Shown: positions 17,642 to 26,310, counted from the first letter of the stretch. The stretch is DNA of 26,734 bases from an uncultured Actinomyces sp. (GCA_915063485.1 CAJZDJ010000019.1:1-26734); one strand, 5' to 3'. Notes: generated by a model not told the origin, from the sequence alone. Made by a program: numbers and translations.

Positions 17642-17833
17642 CTGCGCCGGCGTCAGCGGCCGGGGCTGCAGGCGGCGTCCCGGCTTGGGGCGCCGGCTCG
17701 GCTTGGGGCTCTGGCTCGGCTTGGGATGCCTGCTCGGCCCGCTCTGGTTGGTGCTAGGCCCAACTAAACGGCGACGTCATCCCCACAGGGCGGGCGGCGT
17801 CGTCGACCTTAAAAACCAGCGAAAGGGAAGAAA
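17642..17833. repeat. codB-codA spacer with three 18-bp tandem repeats
   Basis: 192 nt, very GC-rich. Three 18-bp units begin CGGCTTGGG at 17681, 17699 and 17717. On the minus strand the repeats read in one frame as Gln-Ala-Glu-Pro-rich sequence with no start codon. On the plus strand they read as Gly-Ser-Ala-Trp-rich sequence in a frame next to the codB end. Neither is a supported gene. The spacer may be a decayed codB tail or simple slippage. The codA ribosome site GGGAAG is at its right end. Confidence 0.7.
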
Positions 17834-19072
17834 ATGAACTTACTGATTAAAAACGTACGCATCGAAAACGCCCCCCAGCTAACCGACATCCGCATCAAGG
17901 ACGGCAAGTTCGCCCAGCTTGAGGCGGGCCTAGAAGCGCAGGCGGGGGAGCAGATCGTCGACGGCGGCGGGCGGCTAGTACTACCGCCCTACATTGAATC
18001 CCACGTGCACCTAGACTCGGCGCTAACCAGCGGGCAGCCGCGCTACAACGAGTCCGGCACGCTATTTGAAGGCATCGAAGTGTGGAGCGAACGCAAAAAG
18101 TCGCTCACCTACGCTGACGCCTACGAGCGCGCCCTGGCCGCAATCCGCCAGCAAGCCAGCTTCGGTGTGCAGTACGTGCGCACCCACGTAGACGTCACCG
18201 ACCCCGAACTGACCGCCCTACGCGCCCTAATCGACCTGCGTGAAGAAATCGCCGACACCATCACCTTGCAGATCGTGGCATTCCCGCAAGAAGGCATCGA
18301 ATCCTTCCCCAACGGGCGCCAACTAATGCGTCGCGCCGCCCAAATGGGGGTCAACTGCATTGGCGCCATCCCTCACTTTGAATTCACCCGCGAATACTCG
18401 GTGTCATCACTGAACTATGCGGTGGAGCTAGCCCAAGAGTTTGACCTGCTCATGGACGTGCACTGCGACGAAATTGACGATGAAGCCTCACGCGGTCTAG
18501 AAACTCTAGCCACCCGCGCCCTAGAGGCCGGTATCGGCGAGCGCGTCACCGCCTCCCACACCACCGCCATGCACTCCTACAACAATGCTTACTTCATCCG
18601 CCTGTTGCGGCTGCTAAAACTTAGCGGTCTTAACTTTGTGTCAAACCCGCTGGTCAACACCCACCTGCAAGGCCGCATGGACACTTATCCCAAGCGCCGG
18701 GGCGTCACCCGCGTCAAGGAACTAACCGACGCCGGCATCAACGTTTCCTTCGGTCAAGACGACATTGAGGACCCCTGGAACCCTATGGGCACGGGCAACC
18801 TGCGTGACGTGGTGTTTAACGGGCTCTACACCACGCAGATGATGTCACGGGCTGAGATTCTTAACTCCTACAAGTTCATCACCCACAACGCCGCGCGCAC
18901 CCTACACCTAAGCGACTACGGCATCGCGGTGGGTAACAGCGCCAACTTCATCATGCTTGACGCCCCCGACTGGTTCCACGCGCTCAGCTTTGGTGCGCCG
19001 GTGCTGGGCTCGTGGCGCGCCGGCAAGCAGATCTACTCGGCCACGCCCAGCCAGCGTGAGGTGAAGTTCTAG
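17834..19072 (+). CDS. codA: Cytosine deaminase
   Basis: 412 residues, amidohydrolase superfamily, hydrolysing cytosine to uracil and ammonia in the cytoplasm. Metal and catalytic residues line up with E. coli CodA: H57 and H59 (ESHVHLD), H210 and E213 (HCDEIDDE), H242 (ASHTTAMHS) and D309 (FGQDDIEDPW). E. coli has FGHDD at the last motif, so one second-shell His is Gln here, which also occurs in relatives as far as I recall. ATG 17834 has GGGAAG 4-8 nt upstream. It pairs with codB for cytosine salvage. The stop lies only 8 nt from the stop of the convergent membrane-protein gene; a weak CCCT/AGGG stem followed by TTTT spans 19073-19092. Confidence 0.95.
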   Translation: MNLLIKNVRIENAPQLTDIRIKDGKFAQLEAGLEAQAGEQIVDGGGRLVLPPYIESHVHLDSALTSGQPRYNESGTLFEGIEVWSERKKSLTYADAYERALAAIRQQASFGVQYVRTHVDVTDPELTALRALIDLREEIADTITLQIVAFPQEGIESFPNGRQLMRRAAQMGVNCIGAIPHFEFTREYSVSSLNYAVELAQEFDLLMDVHCDEIDDEASRGLETLATRALEAGIGERVTASHTTAMHSYNNAYFIRLLRLLKLSGLNFVSNPLVNTHLQGRMDTYPKRRGVTRVKELTDAGINVSFGQDDIEDPWNPMGTGNLRDVVFNGLYTTQMMSRAEILNSYKFITHNAARTLHLSDYGIAVGNSANFIMLDAPDWFHALSFGAPVLGSWRAGKQIYSATPSQREVKF

Positions 19073-19080
19073 CCCTGGCG

Positions 19081-19638
19081 CTAGAGGGTTTTGAAGGCCT
19101 GCTGACGCCAGGACACGTACAGGATGCAGGTCAGCATCAGGGCCGCCATGGTGGTCAGGGAGGCACTCTGGCTGCTGAAGAAAGCCACCCCCGCTACCAA
19201 CCCTGCCGCCGCAGGAATGGCTGCTACCAGGTCAAATAGGTAAGGGATCCAACGTGGGAAACCGCGCTCGCGGCGTTTAAACCAACTGCCGCTCAAGGCC
19301 GCTTCGGGTTCATCCGGGGCGGCCTTGGCTTTGCCCGGGGCGGCCTTGGTTTTGCTGGCCGTGGCCTCACCCTGGCGTTGCTTGGTTTTGCCCGGGGCGC
19401 TGGTTTTGGCCTGGTCCGCTTTAGCGACGACGTCGTCACCCACCTTTACTAAGCCACCCACTTCCTGCAAGGCTCGCGCCAGTCCCGCCATAGTCAGCCC
19501 CCACACAATTAACGCGGCAATGCCACTATAGAGCCCCAGGTTTGGGTTGGTACGGAAAATAGCCAGAAAAATGCCGATGCCAATCAGGGCAGTGGGGAGG
19601 CAAGTAGCGACGTACTTGATATAGGTGCCGGCACGCAT
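19081..19638 (-). CDS. Small four-helix membrane protein, unknown function
   Basis: 185 residues I do not recognise. Two membrane helices (~9-27 and ~36-54) and two more (~132-150 and ~157-174) flank a cytoplasmic-looking loop of ~75 residues rich in Lys, Ala and Pro (repeated KTKAAPGKAKAAP-like stretches). The Walker, metal or Cys motifs that would suggest catalysis are absent. ATG 19638 has AAGGAG 5 nt upstream, a strong site. It is the last gene in the minus-strand group serS-HAD-this gene, 52 nt after the HAD stop. A hairpin lies in that gap, so it may have its own promoter or partial termination. Confidence 0.8.
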   Translation of the reverse strand: MRAGTYIKYVATCLPTALIGIGIFLAIFRTNPNLGLYSGIAALIVWGLTMAGLARALQEVGGLVKVGDDVVAKADQAKTSAPGKTKQRQGEATASKTKAAPGKAKAAPDEPEAALSGSWFKRRERGFPRWIPYLFDLVAAIPAAAGLVAGVAFFSSQSASLTTMAALMLTCILYVSWRQQAFKTL

Positions 19639-19657
19639 AAAGCTCCTTCGCTAAGTC

Positions 19658-19678
19658 CTGGTTATAGTCTACAACCAG
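19658..19678. promoter_or_regulatory. Short inverted repeat between HAD and membrane-protein genes
   Basis: CTGGTT (19658-19663) and AACCAG (19673-19678) form a 6-bp stem with a 9-nt loop. On the minus strand the loop region contains TATAAC, a possible -10 box for the downstream membrane-protein gene. The stem could equally be an operator or a weak attenuator. Confidence 0.3.
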
Positions 19679-19690
19679 CTCAAAGCAGGT

Positions 19691-20824
19691 TTAGCGGGAC
19701 AGAGCCGCCAAGACGATAGCCGCCCCCTCATGCCACACCGGCTCGGTGACCACGCTGGTGGCGCTTTTGACGCGCGCAGGGGCGCTACCCATAGCCACCG
19801 ACAGGTCAGCCCAACGCAGCATCTCCAAGTCATTGGCGCCGTCGCCCATAGCCACCGTGTGCTTAACCCCCAGGCCAGACACCAAGGCATCCAGTGCACT
19901 AGCCTTAGACACCCCGGCGGCGTTGACATCTAGCCAAGCCGTCCAACCAATGGCGTACTCCACCGCGTGCAGCCCGGCGCTACGCACCGCCACCTCAAAA
20001 TCAGCCAGCGCCATCCCCGGGGCGCGCACAATCACGCGGCTAACTGGCTGGCTCGACAGCTGCCCCAGCGGCACCGTGGTGGTGTTCTCAATCAGCTCCC
20101 CAGGCGGGAAGTCGGCGCTGGTCAAAAAGCCTCGCCCCGGCATTTCCACCGCGAAAATAGCCTCAGGCAGTACCTGATGCAGACGCCCAATGGCGGTGGT
20201 GGGGTCAAAAGTAACCGAATTGGTGATCTCGTAGCCGCCAGGTAAAGACGGCGTGCCCTTCAGCTTGGGGTCTAGGCGCACCGTCAACGCCCCATTGGCG
20301 CACACCATCCAGCCCCGGGTTAGCCCCAGGAAATCCGCCACCGGCAGGGCCGCCTCAATGCCACGCCCGGTGGCTAGGACTACCTGCACACCCGCCTGGG
20401 CAGCAGCGACGACGGCGGCGCGGGTACGCGGGGGCACCTGGCCGTTAATGTCCAAAATAGTGCCGTCAATATCCAAAGCCAGCAGGGTGGAGCGGTCAAG
20501 CGGCGGCAGGGCAGAGCCGGCACTCGGGGTAGAGCCGGCACTCGGGGCAGAGCCGGCAGTCGCGGCAGAGCCGGCACTCGGGGCAGAACCGGCGGGCGAC
20601 GTCGTGCTGCTAGCCGCAGCAGAGCCGGCGGGCGACGTCGTCGCAGCTGCGGTACAAGCAGAGCCTTCGCCGCCCCCAGCCCAGGCCGCCAACTGGGCGC
20701 GCATATCCGCTACAGCAGCGCCAAAAGCGGCGTCGTCAAGCGGATTAGCACGCGCAGCAGCGGCCGCAGCACTCAACTCACCCTCAGGGGTGATAGGCAT
20801 GCCGGAAGCGGCGATTTTGCTCAT
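19691..20824 (-). CDS. HAD-superfamily (Cof-type) phosphatase with long low-complexity N-terminus
   Basis: 377 residues. Catalytic motif I is D118-I-D120-G-T in [10 protein letters not shown]. Motif II is in VVLATGRG. Motif IV is [10 protein letters not shown] followed by VAMGSA. Together these place it in the Cof/IIB branch of HAD phosphatases, which dephosphorylate sugar phosphates or cofactors; the substrate is unknown. Residues 1-~110 are an extra Ala/Ser/Gly-rich segment including SAPSAG repeats coded by 18-bp units. Typical Cof proteins start at the DxDGT region, so this is an addition. ATG 20824 overlaps the serS stop as ATGA, so it is translationally coupled to seryl-tRNA synthetase. 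This serS-HAD pairing is, as far as I recall, seen in other actinobacteria. Confidence 0.92.
   Translation of the reverse strand: MSKIAASGMPITPEGELSAAAAAARANPLDDAAFGAAVADMRAQLAAWAGGGEGSACTAAATTSPAGSAAASSTTSPAGSAPSAGSAATAGSAPSAGSTPSAGSALPPLDRSTLLALDIDGTILDINGQVPPRTRAAVVAAAQAGVQVVLATGRGIEAALPVADFLGLTRGWMVCANGALTVRLDPKLKGTPSLPGGYEITNSVTFDPTTAIGRLHQVLPEAIFAVEMPGRGFLTSADFPPGELIENTTTVPLGQLSSQPVSRVIVRAPGMALADFEVAVRSAGLHAVEYAIGWTAWLDVNAAGVSKASALDALVSGLGVKHTVAMGDGANDLEMLRWADLSVAMGSAPARVKSATSVVTEPVWHEGAAIVLAALSR
20511..20636 (-). repeat. 18-bp in-frame minisatellite in the HAD gene
   Basis: Five contiguous 18-bp units starting GCAGAGCCGGC (or a one-base variant) run 20511-20600, and another copy lies at 20619-20636. 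They code for the Ser-Ala-Gly-Pro repeats ahead of the phosphatase domain. Length stays a multiple of 3, so copy change would not break the frame. GGGCGACGTCGT is repeated at the right end. Confidence 0.85.
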
Positions 20825-22098
20825 GCGCCGGCAGGAGCCTCAATAACCTCCAGGCCGCCCAGGTAAGGACGCAGGCCTTCAGGCACGCGCACACTGCCGT
20901 CCGGCAGCTGGTGGTTCTCCAAAATCGCAACCATCCAACGAGTGGTGGCCAAGGTGCCGTTCAAGGTGGCCACGGGGCTGGTGCCGTTCTCGCGGCGCTC
21001 GCGGATACCCAGGCGGCGAGCCTGGAAGGTGGTGCAGTTGGAGGTGGAGGTGACCTCCATGTAGCGCTGCTGGGTGGGTAGCCAAGCCTCGCAGTCGAAC
21101 TTGCGGGCGGCGGAGGAGCCTAGATCACCGGCGGCGGTGTCAATCACGCGGTAAGGCAGCTCAACCTTGGCCAGCATCTCTTCTTCCATAGCCAGCAGGC
21201 GCTGGTGCTCATCTACAGCGTCCTCAGGGCGGCAGTAGGAGAACATTTCAGCCTTGTTGAACTGGTGGACGCGGATAATGCCGCGCGTGTCCTTACCGGC
21301 GGCGCCAGCCTCGCGGCGGTAGCAGGTAGACCAACCCATGTAGCGCTTAGGGCCGGCGCTTAAGTCCAAGATTTCGTCAGTGTGGTAACCGGCCAGGGCC
21401 ACCTCAGAAGTACCGGTTAGATACAGGTCATCGGCGGGCAGGTAGTAGATTTCGTCGCTGTGTGCCCCCAGGAAGCCGGTGCCGCCCATAATCTGGGGGG
21501 TAACCAGGGTGGGGGTGGTTAGCGGGGTGAAGCCGTGCTTGACGGCGGTGTCTAGGGCGGCGGCCATTAGCGCCAGCTCCAGGCGCATACCCCAACCCTT
21601 TAGGAAGTAGAAGCGCGAGCCGGAAACCTTAACGCCGCGACGCACGTCGATAATGTCCAGGCCCTCACCTAGCGCCAGGTGATCGGCAGGCTCAAAGCCC
21701 TCAGCGGCAAAGTCGCGCACGGCGGGGCCCTCATGGCGCAGCACCACATAGTCTTCTTCGCCACCGGCAGGGGCGCCCTCGATTAGGTTCTGGAACTGGT
21801 GAGCTAAGGTGTCTAGCTCGACGGCGGCCTCGTTGGAGCGCGCCTCCAGTTCTTTAACCTGGGCGGCTAGCTCCTTGGCGTGGGCCAAGATGGCGGGGCG
21901 CTCCTGAGCGCTGGCCTTACCCACAGAGCGGGAGACCTCTTTTTGCTGGGCTCGGGCAGTCTCGAAGGCGCTTAGCGATGAACGACGGCGCTCGTCGGCT
22001 TCAAGGATGCGGTCAACTAGGGACACGTCCGCGCCACGGGCAATCTGGCTGGCACGGAAAGGCTCGGGGTTCTCACGTAAGGCGCGCAGATCGATCAT
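20821..22098 (-). CDS. serS: Seryl-tRNA synthetase
   Basis: 425 residues, the normal length. N-terminal coiled-coil tRNA-binding arm at ~30-105 ([11 protein letters not shown]...[13 protein letters not shown]). Class II catalytic core with [12 protein letters not shown] (motif near 1-2 junction), the motif 2 stretch [28 protein letters not shown], and motif 3 [18 protein letters not shown]. It charges tRNA-Ser with serine in the cytoplasm; two tRNA-Ser genes lie 6 kb away in this window. ATG 22098 has only a distant GGTAGG upstream, so initiation may be weak or leaderless. Its stop overlaps the HAD start. Confidence 0.97.
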   Translation of the reverse strand: MIDLRALRENPEPFRASQIARGADVSLVDRILEADERRRSSLSAFETARAQQKEVSRSVGKASAQERPAILAHAKELAAQVKELEARSNEAAVELDTLAHQFQNLIEGAPAGGEEDYVVLRHEGPAVRDFAAEGFEPADHLALGEGLDIIDVRRGVKVSGSRFYFLKGWGMRLELALMAAALDTAVKHGFTPLTTPTLVTPQIMGGTGFLGAHSDEIYYLPADDLYLTGTSEVALAGYHTDEILDLSAGPKRYMGWSTCYRREAGAAGKDTRGIIRVHQFNKAEMFSYCRPEDAVDEHQRLLAMEEEMLAKVELPYRVIDTAAGDLGSSAARKFDCEAWLPTQQRYMEVTSTSNCTTFQARRLGIRERRENGTSPVATLNGTLATTRWMVAILENHQLPDGSVRVPEGLRPYLGGLEVIEAPAGA

Positions 22099-22637
22099 GT
22101 TGGAAATTCTACCTACCTAGCGTGGCTGCTCACATAATGGTCACCGTGTCGCAGGGCACATAGAGAGCTGAGTCACATTAATGTGGGGGCTTTTGGTAGC
22201 TTTTGGTGCAGCTCGGGTGAATGTGTTGCTTTCGTGTGGGGTCGCAGTGAGGTGGGGATGGTGCGGATGCAAAAAGGGGCAGGCGACGGCGTCAGGATGC
22301 GGAAAAGATACCAAGAATTAGCCGCAAGCTAAGTGCAAAATTTGCCCAAAAACAGCAGATGAAGGGCGGTTTATCTAGGTAAAATGATGCTTTCGTGCCG
22401 ATTGGGCGCCGTCGAGCCCGGCAAATTTTAGCCCAGAGCAACACCTACCCCCTAAACAGCCGCTCACCTGCGCATATATAATTGAAGTGTAAGCACAGGC
22501 GGAGCGCGAAGAAAACCTTATAAATCCTCACTTTCCGCTTATATTTCAAGAAAATTTAGGGGGGATGCAGCGTAAACTTAACCGCAACCACGGCCAGGCA
22601 AAGTTCGCCTAGCCGAAATTACCAAAGGGGGTTAGTG
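22099..22637. promoter_or_regulatory. Long divergent intergenic region between serS and the LysR gene
   Basis: 539 nt without a convincing gene. It must hold the promoters of two divergent units. A perfect 12-bp palindrome CACATTAATGTG lies at 22174-22185, about 76 nt upstream of serS. A perfect TATAAT lies at 22477-22482 on the plus strand, though no good -35 sits 17 bp before it. The stretch from about 22470 to 22560 is AT-rich, and GGGGG precedes the regulator start. LysR regulators usually bind near their own promoter, but I cannot identify a T-N11-A site with confidence. Confidence 0.55.
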
Positions 22638-23573
22638 ATGCCATCACTTTCAATGCCCTCATTTTCACAGTTGAGGGCCTTTGTAACGCTCTGCGATCAC
22701 AAACACTACGGTGACGCAGCAGCGGCACTTGGTGTGAGCCAGCCCAGCTTGTCCCAGTCCATTTCCGCGTTGGAAAAGCGCGTTGATGGCCCCCTTATAG
22801 AGCGCACCACGCGACAGGTTCTAATCACCCCTCTGGGTCAGGACCTACTTCCCTTCGCGCGTGATGCAGTGCTGGCCGCCGAAGGGTTTATTGAGGCCGC
22901 CAGCCGCATTAGCCAGGAGCGTTACGGTCAAGTGCGCCTGGGAATCATCCCCACCGCCGCACCCTACCTGGCTGAATCTGTGGCCAGCGGCGTACCTAAT
23001 GCCGCCAATACTGCTGATTTTGGCAGAATCTCCGAGTTCCGGGAGATGACCACCCCGGACATCCTAGACGCACTTGCGTGCGGAGATATTGACCTAGGCC
23101 TGGTGGCCTTGGATGAAAGCATGGAGCGCTTTATCAGCGAGCCCCTATGGGATGAAGACCTGGTAATCGCTGTTCCCGACACCCACCCTTGGGTTGGGCG
23201 CACCGACGTCAAACCCGCCGAGCTTAGCCGCCAGCCCCTGATCCTCATGGAGGCTGGCAACTCCCTACGCGACCAAACCTTGGCGCTATGCAATATCCCC
23301 ATTAATGAGGTGGCCGCAACCACCATCGACATGGCAACCGCCCTGCGGCTAGTCAAAGTCGGTGGCGGACTAGCGGTTGTGCCCGAAGGGGCTTTGCGTA
23401 CAGGTGAAGGGCAAACCGTTAGCGTGGCCCGTTTCGCCGAGCCTGTTCCCACGCGTCGCCTGGCCTTGATTCACCGGCCCTCCACCGTGCATCAGGAATC
23501 TTTCGAGGAGATTGCCGAGCGGCTGCGCGACTATGTGGATAAAACCCGCATGGTGGTTACCCCGATCGAGTAG
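22638..23573 (+). CDS. OxyR-lineage LysR-type regulator lacking the peroxidatic Cys
   Basis: 311 residues. N-terminal winged HTH (~8-66, with LGVSQPSLSQSISALEKRV) and a LysR substrate-binding domain (~95-300). OxyR-like landmarks: FSQLRAFVTLCDHKHYGDAA at the start, GIIPTAAPYL (102-111), and LMEAGNSLRDQTLALC. The last aligns with E. coli OxyR's segment GHCLRDQ, so His198-Cys199 become N208-S209, while the resolving cysteine equivalent C218 is kept. It therefore cannot sense peroxide by the standard disulphide switch. ATG 22638 is chosen over GTG 22635 because GGGGG is spaced 6 nt from it. The usual OxyR neighbours (ahpC, katA) are absent here; downstream, after a terminator, are unrelated-looking membrane proteins. 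Confidence 0.87.
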   Translation: MPSLSMPSFSQLRAFVTLCDHKHYGDAAAALGVSQPSLSQSISALEKRVDGPLIERTTRQVLITPLGQDLLPFARDAVLAAEGFIEAASRISQERYGQVRLGIIPTAAPYLAESVASGVPNAANTADFGRISEFREMTTPDILDALACGDIDLGLVALDESMERFISEPLWDEDLVIAVPDTHPWVGRTDVKPAELSRQPLILMEAGNSLRDQTLALCNIPINEVAATTIDMATALRLVKVGGGLAVVPEGALRTGEGQTVSVARFAEPVPTRRLALIHRPSTVHQESFEEIAERLRDYVDKTRMVVTPIE

Positions 23574-23964
23574 CTGAGTAGCTGGGGTGGCCGGCGTGGC
23601 CGGCGCGACGCGGAGCTACTGGGGGTGCGGCGGGCGCAACCAAAATGGCGCTGCAGTAGGCATAAACCGAGACGGCGCCGTGACGAGCGCAAACCGAGAC
23701 GGTTGGGCCGGGGACTTTTAAAGGTTCCCGGCCCGATTTGTTTTGGTGAATCGTCAAGTGGATCACTAAATGGGCGTTATGCTGGATTTTATGTTTGGCA
23801 GGGATCATCGAAGTTTGCGCAGTTTGCAAGTTACGTTAGCTAACTTGCTTGGGGGCGTTGGGCTACGTTGGTTTAGAGGCGACGACGGCCAGAGGCGCGG
23901 CTTGAGGCAGGCGCGAGGCTTGGGGGAGGCGAGCAGCGGCGTCGTGACTGCCCGAGAGACAAAA
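23574..23964 (+). other. Intergenic region before the first membrane paralog
   Basis: 391 nt. It holds a 12-bp direct repeat AAACCGAGACGG (23664-23675 and 23691-23702), the terminator listed separately, and an 8-bp inverted repeat GCAAGTTA/TAACTTGC (23826-23833, 23841-23848). The frame of the downstream gene stays open back to ATG 23770, but the extra residues are Arg/Gly-rich and lie ahead of an obvious signal peptide, so I treat them as leader rather than protein. I see no other gene. Confidence 0.55.
23705..23745 (+). terminator. Rho-independent terminator downstream of the LysR gene
   Basis: GGGCCGGG (23705-23712) pairs with CCCGGCCC (23727-23734), and the stem continues inward through GAC/GTT-type pairs. 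GATTTGTTTTGG follows on the plus strand. It lies about 130 nt after the regulator's stop, so it separates the regulator from the membrane-protein tandem. Confidence 0.85.
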
Positions 23965-26310
23965 ATGCTAACTGCGCTCTTTGCAGGGCTACTTGCCTGC
24001 CTGCTGCTAGCCAGTGGGGCTAACGCTGCGACTCTTGAAACCGCCGCAGTGAGTGCCCAAGGCGCTATCAGCACTGTAGCTGGCACGCGAGGCGGCGTGG
24101 CTGGCACGCAAGGCGGCGTGGCTGGCGCGCAAAGCAGCAAAATTGCTGGGAAAAGTGGCACTGCGGCGGCTAGGCAAAGCAAGATAGCAGCTGGGGCCAC
24201 TGGCGAGTGTGGGGCCACGGCAACCACTAGGATTCGGCCACTAATTTTAGTGGTTACCGATGGCTTGACCTGGCCCATCGTAAGAGACACGGCATCGCCG
24301 AGAGGCTATGCGCCTAACTATTTACTGACCTATCCGGGCATTCCGATGAATCTGGTGGGCACAGGTAGAAATTCAAAAACCTTAGACTCTAACTTAATGA
24401 GCACATTATTTTCAGGTAAAAACATTTATGGTCAAAATGGGCACTATGGTTATAGTGAACTTATGGCCTCACCTCTAGTTAAAAGCTTGAAGGCGGCTGG
24501 ATGTAGTGTGTCTGTGGATCCGTCTTTTAGTAAAAGGTATTATTACTCTGAGGGTTTTATTTCAGAGCCACTGGGTAGCTATACATCAGATGTTACTATT
24601 GCTTATTTTGATGGTGATCAATCCGGTTCATCAAGTTCTCATGCAAAGACGCTATTTACGGATATAGCTAAAATTCGAAACTACTATAACAACAGTGTTG
24701 ATGTTATGGTGGTGTCTCTTAGTTGTGCGGTCCACCTGAGATCTGCGTATGATGAAGAATTTAAGGATGAGCAACCTTGCTTGGCTTTAATGCCTGAGTC
24801 GAAAGATCTCGATTCTACAAATGGCTATGTGCGAGTACCCTCTACCCACACCAATAATCTAATTAAATTAACTGATATAGCCCCCACTATTGCGGCTCGC
24901 TATGGTGCAAAATCCCTGCCGGGAGCTATTGGTGTGGCTCTGCCGCTGACTCCTGAACGGGTTGATAAGGCACTGCTTGCTAAAAATTATGTAGAGTTGC
25001 AGAAAGACGATTCAGGTACAGAGAATAACGTAGAAACTATCCCTAGTTATCGGGTAGATCACGGAAACTTAATCAGCTTCTTGATTGCCCAAAATCAACA
25101 CATGATAGCTTCGGGTAAGGTGGGTGTCTATAACACTTCACTTATGTTCATATTTTCACTACTTATTGCGCGAATGTGGTATCGGGGATTTGGTCGTGAC
25201 TTAAAATTTTTCCATCGGATAGACCCGCAAGGCTATAGTCAATATTTTATTCGGTTTCGGCGGCTTTGTTTGTTTGCTGGCTGTTTACCAATTGGTTATT
25301 TGGCTGTCAATAGTCTCCCGTGGTATTTATCCTATGCGTATGGAGATGAAAATTTCTATGGCCGAAATGATTATCTGGATTATGATGATCTAACTAAATT
25401 GCAGATATTAACTAGTGCTGCACTCGCAATAATGATAGGCTTGTTGTTGGTTTGTTTGATCGAACAGGTTTGCCGTAAATTCTTAAACTATGCTAGTAGT
25501 TTCATTTTTGTGGTTGGATTGAATGCCTTGCTTTGGCTCGGCGATGCGTTTAGTGGAGGTTATTTAACTCGCAATACTCCTTTGGGGGTGGATATAGTAG
25601 CTTCTGGACGCTTTTACGGAGTCAATTATGTGTCTTTTAGCTTTGGTGCACTAGGAACTATTATTGTAGTAGTTATCTGCGCTGACTGGTTGAAAGCGCA
25701 GTATGATTTACGGGTTTCCTTGCTTGTGTTAGGAGCTGTAGGTGCTATTTTAGTTGCGTGTATGGCCAGTCCGGCAATGGGTGATAATTTGACTGATTCG
25801 GTAATACTGGCAGTTACACTGTTAGTGCCTTTGTTGGAATTATGTAAACGTAATCTAAAGCTAAATGCTCTAGTCGCTTCAGGATTTTTGTTAGCAAATT
25901 TAGTGCTACTGGGTCTTTCGGGGGCTTTGACAGATGAGAAACTTAACTCTCTTAAAAATCCGTTTGTGTTAAACGGTAAGCATGGAATCTGGCTATCTCT
26001 GGCAGTGTTACTAGCGATAGTAGCTGTGGTTCGGCTTTGGTTTAAGCTCAGTCCTAACATTCAAGCCGCAAATGTTCCTGCTCGCTATGGCTTACTGATG
26101 GATACATTGACAGTACTAGTATTAATGGAACTAGCTCTGGATGATCAGGGTCTTTTAACTGTATTTACCAGTCTGAGTCTACTGATAGCTTTTGCTTGTA
26201 TGTTATATTTCGAATCCGTCATGCCGGTGGGCGTCAATGCGAAATCTGCAGATTCTGCAGACTTAGGAGGGTCTCAAAACAAGGCTCTACAGGTAACTTT
26301 TTCAAAGTGA
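23965..26310 (+). CDS. Alkaline-phosphatase-like membrane protein, first paralog
   Basis: 781 residues from ATG 23965, where GAGAG lies about 6 nt upstream and MLTALFAGLLACLLLASGANA forms a signal peptide. A Gly/Ala-rich repeat segment (~35-75) precedes an extracytoplasmic domain (~90-385) whose VVTDGLTW (97-103) and LTDIAPTIAARYG (302-314) recall the degenerate alkaline-phosphatase-like domain of an actinobacterial membrane family. About ten hydrophobic helices follow (~390-750). The GRFYGVNYVSFSFG block (548-561) matches that family's conserved GRxxGxxN loop. No full set of metal ligands is evident, so catalysis is doubtful. From ~24,240 the gene is clearly AT-rich with A/T-ending codons, unlike the rest of the window. 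It is tandem with a paralog. The role, perhaps in envelope polymer assembly, is speculative. Confidence 0.75.
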   Translation: MLTALFAGLLACLLLASGANAATLETAAVSAQGAISTVAGTRGGVAGTQGGVAGAQSSKIAGKSGTAAARQSKIAAGATGECGATATTRIRPLILVVTDGLTWPIVRDTASPRGYAPNYLLTYPGIPMNLVGTGRNSKTLDSNLMSTLFSGKNIYGQNGHYGYSELMASPLVKSLKAAGCSVSVDPSFSKRYYYSEGFISEPLGSYTSDVTIAYFDGDQSGSSSSHAKTLFTDIAKIRNYYNNSVDVMVVSLSCAVHLRSAYDEEFKDEQPCLALMPESKDLDSTNGYVRVPSTHTNNLIKLTDIAPTIAARYGAKSLPGAIGVALPLTPERVDKALLAKNYVELQKDDSGTENNVETIPSYRVDHGNLISFLIAQNQHMIASGKVGVYNTSLMFIFSLLIARMWYRGFGRDLKFFHRIDPQGYSQYFIRFRRLCLFAGCLPIGYLAVNSLPWYLSYAYGDENFYGRNDYLDYDDLTKLQILTSAALAIMIGLLLVCLIEQVCRKFLNYASSFIFVVGLNALLWLGDAFSGGYLTRNTPLGVDIVASGRFYGVNYVSFSFGALGTIIVVVICADWLKAQYDLRVSLLVLGAVGAILVACMASPAMGDNLTDSVILAVTLLVPLLELCKRNLKLNALVASGFLLANLVLLGLSGALTDEKLNSLKNPFVLNGKHGIWLSLAVLLAIVAVVRLWFKLSPNIQAANVPARYGLLMDTLTVLVLMELALDDQGLLTVFTSLSLLIAFACMLYFESVMPVGVNAKSADSADLGGSQNKALQVTFSK
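24079..24141 (+). repeat. 21-bp in-frame repeat in the first membrane paralog
   Basis: Units starting GCTGGCACGC at 24079 and 24100, with a diverged partial third at 24121, code for Gly-Gly-Val-Ala-Gly-Thr repeats between the signal peptide and the folded domain. The second paralog lacks them. Confidence 0.75.

Noticed and set aside
17642..17746. Gln-Ala-Glu-Pro-rich minus-strand frame in the codB-codA gap
   Set aside because: No start codon, a stop just upstream, and it continues antisense into codB.
22638..23573. Calling the LysR protein a functional peroxide sensor OxyR
   Set aside because: The peroxidatic cysteine is replaced by serine, so the gene symbol oxyR was withheld.
23770..23964. 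65-residue N-terminal extension of the first membrane paralog
   Set aside because: It would bury the signal peptide behind an Arg-rich segment, and the second paralog starts just before its signal peptide.
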